This document shows positions 5,735 to 7,895 of a DNA stretch of 7,895 nt, piece after piece. The position numbers and the translations under genes are program-made. The stretch is taken from the NCBI GenBank assembly GCA_900547415.1, contig URGS01000046.1, positions 1 to 7,895 on the forward strand, written 5' to 3'. The notes below the pieces were generated by a model. That model searched no databases and was not told the DNA's origin. It was given only the letters and a program-made list of their open reading frames with translations. The stretch is from an uncultured Phascolarctobacterium sp. (GTDB lineage: Bacteria > Bacillota > Negativicutes > Acidaminococcales > Acidaminococcaceae). The stretch's first letter is position 1; every line of letters starts with the position of its first letter.

Positions 5735-6610
5735 ATGCAAAAGGTTCGTAAAGCGGTTATTCCTGCAGCTGGTCTTGGTACTCGTTTCTTGCCTGTAACT
5801 AAGGCTACCCCCAAGGAAATGCTGCCTATTGTAGATAAACCTACTATTCAATACATTGTTGAGGAAGCTCTTGCTTCCGGCATTGAAGAAATTTTAATTA
5901 TCACTGGTCGCAGCAAGCGTGCTATTGAGGATCATTTTGACAGAAGCATTGAACTGGAGCTTAATCTTGAAGCCAGTGGTAAAACTGCTGAGCTAGAAAT
6001 GGTTAAAGAAATTTCCAGTATTCGCATCCACTATACTCGTCAGAAGGAGCCTCGTGGACTTGGCCATGCTATTTTATGCGCCAAGCAGTTTGTTGGCAAT
6101 GAACCCTTTGCCGTACTTTTAGGTGATGATGTGGTAGATGCTCAGGTTCCTGCCTTAAAGCAGCTCATTAATGTTTATGACAAGACTGGTGCTAGCGTTT
6201 TAGGCGTGCAGGAGGTTCCGTTGGAGAAGGTTTCCTCCTATGGTATTGTTACCAGCCAGCCTACTGATGAACTGCGTACCTTTACTGTAAGTGATATGGT
6301 GGAAAAGCCTGCTGTTGAGGATGCACCCTCCAGACTTGCGGTATTGGGACGTTATGTAATCACTCCTGAGGTCTTTGATATTCTTGAGCAAACATCTCCC
6401 GGACGTGGTAATGAAATTCAGCTTACAGATGCTCTGAAGGTTTTGGCTAAGGAGCAAGCTATGTATGCTTATAATTTTGAAGGTCGCCGTTACGATGTTG
6501 GTGACAAACAGGGCTTTTTGGAGGCTACAGTGGAAATGGCGCTGAAGCGTCCTGAACTGCGTGACAAATTCCTTGCTTATCTGAAAGATATTGTGGCCAA
6601 GGAAGGTTAA
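5735..6610 (+). CDS. galU: UTP--glucose-1-phosphate uridylyltransferase
   Basis: A 291-residue nucleotidyltransferase of the standard bacterial GalU length, making UDP-glucose and pyrophosphate from UTP and glucose-1-phosphate in the cytoplasm. Motifs: the nucleotide loop AAGLGTRFLPVTKATPKEML (11-30); RGLGHAILCA (107-116); LGDDVVD (129-135), whose aspartates are the expected metal ligands; VEKP (189-192); GRYVITP (205-211); GNEIQLTDA (225-233); YDVGDKQGF (253-261). Start ATG 5735 comes 2 nt after the mutase stop, and its GAGGAGG (5721-5727) lies inside the end of that gene, so the pair is one operon with coupled translation. Together they form the two-step route glucose-6-phosphate to glucose-1-phosphate to UDP-glucose, feeding surface polysaccharide, LPS-like or teichoic-type glycans. 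The gene ends 11 nt before a terminator stem. Confidence 0.96.
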   Translation: MQKVRKAVIPAAGLGTRFLPVTKATPKEMLPIVDKPTIQYIVEEALASGIEEILIITGRSKRAIEDHFDRSIELELNLEASGKTAELEMVKEISSIRIHYTRQKEPRGLGHAILCAKQFVGNEPFAVLLGDDVVDAQVPALKQLINVYDKTGASVLGVQEVPLEKVSSYGIVTSQPTDELRTFTVSDMVEKPAVEDAPSRLAVLGRYVITPEVFDILEQTSPGRGNEIQLTDALKVLAKEQAMYAYNFEGRRYDVGDKQGFLEATVEMALKRPELRDKFLAYLKDIVAKEG

Positions 6611-6611
6611 T

Positions 6612-6657
6612 GTAAAAAAATAAAGGTTGTATCCTTAGCTTAGGGATGCAACCTTTT
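6612..6657. terminator. Bidirectional terminator between galU and the IS element
   Basis: Arms AAAGGTTGTATCC (6622-6634) and GGATGCAACCTTT (6644-6656) pair with one G-U. The plus strand has only a short TTTT after the stem. The minus strand has TTTATTTTTTT (complement of 6614-6624), partly overlapping the stem base, so it is at least as strong against transcription coming from the IS side. Confidence 0.82.
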
Positions 6658-6764
6658 GCTATATATAGCAGAATATTGTTGAAAACTTTACAGTTTTTGC
6701 GTAATAATTCTATTCAATAAATTATTTTCCTAAATTGCAATTAGAAGTTGCACACTTTTTGAAA

Positions 6765-7846
6765 ATTAAGCTGCGTAAATTTTATCGAGTTCATTCTCGA
6801 ATAGATCATCCGGCGTTTTGTAGCCTAGAATTCTTCTAGGTAATAAGTTACACCAATCTGCTGTAAACAGAATATCATCAGAAGTATATTTATCTATCCT
6901 CTTACCTTTAGGAACCAGTCTTCTTAAAAGACCATTATGGCGCTCGTTTGAGCCTCTTTCCCAAGAACTGTAGGGATGAGCAAAGTATACTTTTGTAGTT
7001 GTGTTATTTTCAAGCTCTGCGAGTTCAGCAAATTCACTGCCGTTGTCGCTGGTTATTGTTTTGAATATCTGGCTGAACTTATCACCATAATACTTCTGCA
7101 AAGATTGCATTGCTGCACTAATTGCAGATGCAGTTTTTCCGTCAATCTTAATAGCTATGTACTTGCGTGTAAGGCGTTCTACAATAGTCAACACCACTTT
7201 GTCACTCTTGCTTTTACTGCCTATTACGGTATCTATCTCCCAGTGACCAAACTCGTTACGGCCTGCTATTTCATCTGGTCGTTCATCTATGCTACGGCCA
7301 AGATGCTTTAGGTTTTCTTTAACATTACGACGACGTTTGCGTCTACGGACTTTTAGCGGAAGGTCGATATTACGCACTGCAAGAAGCATAGAGTCAACAT
7401 AGTTGTACAGTGTTTTGACACACACCATCTCATAGGCTGAAAACAATCTGTTTTCTTTGGCAAATCCATGACAGGCACCTAAAGACCAACCTTTTTCAAG
7501 AACCATCTCAACAACCCAGGAAACAAACTTACTGGACAGAAACCTTCTGGATTTCTTGATACTGTTAGCATGACTTTGTTCATATGCATTTTGTGCACGT
7601 CTTGCACCATATCTGCCCGTATTATGATGAGCACCACGCTTCAATTCGTTACGGATAGTATTGGGAGAACAATTGAAATGTCTAGCTAACTGACGGAGAG
7701 AATAACGCACAGATTTATTGGATAACATACCTTGTAGTTCTCTGCGGTCACCGTAAGAAAAATGTTTACCTTTTATGTGTTTTGTGGTATCTTGAGTGTA
7801 GTCCATTGTGATTACCTCCCTGTTGGTTATTGTGTAGCAGCTTAAT
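6765..7846. repeat. Subterminal 10-bp inverted repeat within the IS
   Basis: ATTAAGCTGC at 6765-6774, which covers the transposase stop codon, is the exact complement of GCAGCTTAAT at 7837-7846 in the transposase leader. Each lies just inside one end of the element. It may be a subterminal transposase site or a chance match. Confidence 0.35.
6766..7806 (-). CDS. IS30-family transposase (DDE)
   Basis: A 346-residue transposase. An N-terminal helix-turn-helix region (about 15-60, with SLRQLARHFNCSPNTIRNEL typical of IS30) binds the element ends. The DDE catalytic core follows: HWEIDTVIG (188-196) gives D192, TSDNGSEF (252-259) gives D254, and ERGSNERHNGLLRR (283-296) gives E288, with 33 residues between the second D and the E, the spacing of this family. 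A basic linker RRRKRRR lies near 154-160. I start at ATG 7806 because GGGAGG (complement of 7815-7820) sits 8 nt upstream; the frame can be extended to a GTG at 7854, but that has no ribosome site and adds residues with no family resemblance. No frameshift is seen, so the protein is probably functional. Its start codon lies in one arm of a 13-bp inverted repeat, described separately. Confidence 0.93.
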   Translation of the reverse strand: MDYTQDTTKHIKGKHFSYGDRRELQGMLSNKSVRYSLRQLARHFNCSPNTIRNELKRGAHHNTGRYGARRAQNAYEQSHANSIKKSRRFLSSKFVSWVVEMVLEKGWSLGACHGFAKENRLFSAYEMVCVKTLYNYVDSMLLAVRNIDLPLKVRRRKRRRNVKENLKHLGRSIDERPDEIAGRNEFGHWEIDTVIGSKSKSDKVVLTIVERLTRKYIAIKIDGKTASAISAAMQSLQKYYGDKFSQIFKTITSDNGSEFAELAELENNTTTKVYFAHPYSSWERGSNERHNGLLRRLVPKGKRIDKYTSDDILFTADWCNLLPRRILGYKTPDDLFENELDKIYAA

Positions 7847-7874
7847 CTTAACACGAAGAGGTCACAATGGACTA
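7799..7874 (-). promoter_or_regulatory. Inverted repeat enclosing the transposase start codon
   Basis: TAGTCCATTGTGA (7799-7811) and TCACAATGGACTA (7862-7874) are perfect complements over 13 bp with a 50-nt interval. In a minus-strand transcript the distal arm contains the ATG and next codons, and the loop holds the GGGAGG site. A transcript entering from outside the IS would carry both arms and could hide the start codon; one starting between the arms would not. The effect is inferred from the layout; similar protection against read-through transcripts is known for IS10 and IS50. Confidence 0.6.
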
Positions 7875-7895
7875 TTTTTATTCTGTTTTCAAGGT

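Larger units (their letters stand above)
6731..7895 (-). mobile_element. IS30-family insertion sequence, right end cut by the window
   Basis: Defined by the IS30-type transposase and its flanks. The left end lies near 6731-6765 (includes TTGCAATTAGAAGTTGCAC at 6735-6753 and TTGAAAA at 6759-6765). At the far side TTTTCAA (7886-7892) is the complement of that TTGAAAA, so the right inverted repeat probably begins at the last bases of the window and continues beyond it. The exact outer boundary and target duplication cannot be seen. The transposase stop codon almost touches the left repeat, as is usual for compact IS elements. Confidence 0.8.

Noticed and set aside
7807..7854. Longer transposase N-terminus from GTG 7854
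   Set aside because: No ribosome site there, whereas ATG 7806 has GGGAGG at 8 nt; the extra residues do not resemble IS30 transposases.

Overview
The window most resembles a low-to-moderate GC anaerobic Firmicute. A Negativicutes relative (Phascolarctobacterium/Acidaminococcaceae-like) is my best guess, from the style of the PMM/PGM and GalU proteins, the DUF401 transporter and the IS30-type transposase. This placement is an inference; the window holds no 16S or other marker gene.

Layout, left to right. (1) Positions 1-256: the 3' part of tRNA-Leu(CAG), a complete tRNA-Leu(GAG), and a strong terminator. (2) 257-680: a low-coding stretch with two hairpins and short direct repeats, followed by a compact unit of promoter, Shine-Dalgarno, 26-codon hydrophobic ORF and bidirectional terminator. 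(3) 678-1895 (minus): a DUF401/COG1906 multi-pass membrane protein, probably a transporter. (4) 1896-2152: a divergent control region with -10 boxes facing both ways and three copies of a TTCTGTAA-type element between them. (5) 2153-4245: two overlapping genes, an ABC-type ATPase and an HNH endonuclease of the TIGR02646 type. This is the gene pair of a Septu (PtuA/PtuB) anti-phage system, here with no retron reverse transcriptase, and it is closed by a strong terminator. (6) 4365-6610: a two-gene housekeeping operon, phosphoglucomutase/phosphomannomutase then galU, making UDP-glucose for envelope glycans. (7) 6612-6657: a bidirectional terminator. (8) From about 6731 to the window end: an IS30-family insertion sequence on the minus strand, lacking its outer right end in this window.

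The tRNA pair and pgm-galU look like stable chromosomal backbone. The ptuAB pair has its own promoter and terminator, as a defence cassette between backbone genes would, and the IS30 copy lies about 2.5 kb downstream of it. The most notable signals are the Septu-like pair; a perfect 13-bp inverted repeat that would fold the transposase start codon into a stem in read-through transcripts; and the compact 26-codon peptide gene beside the tRNA operon.
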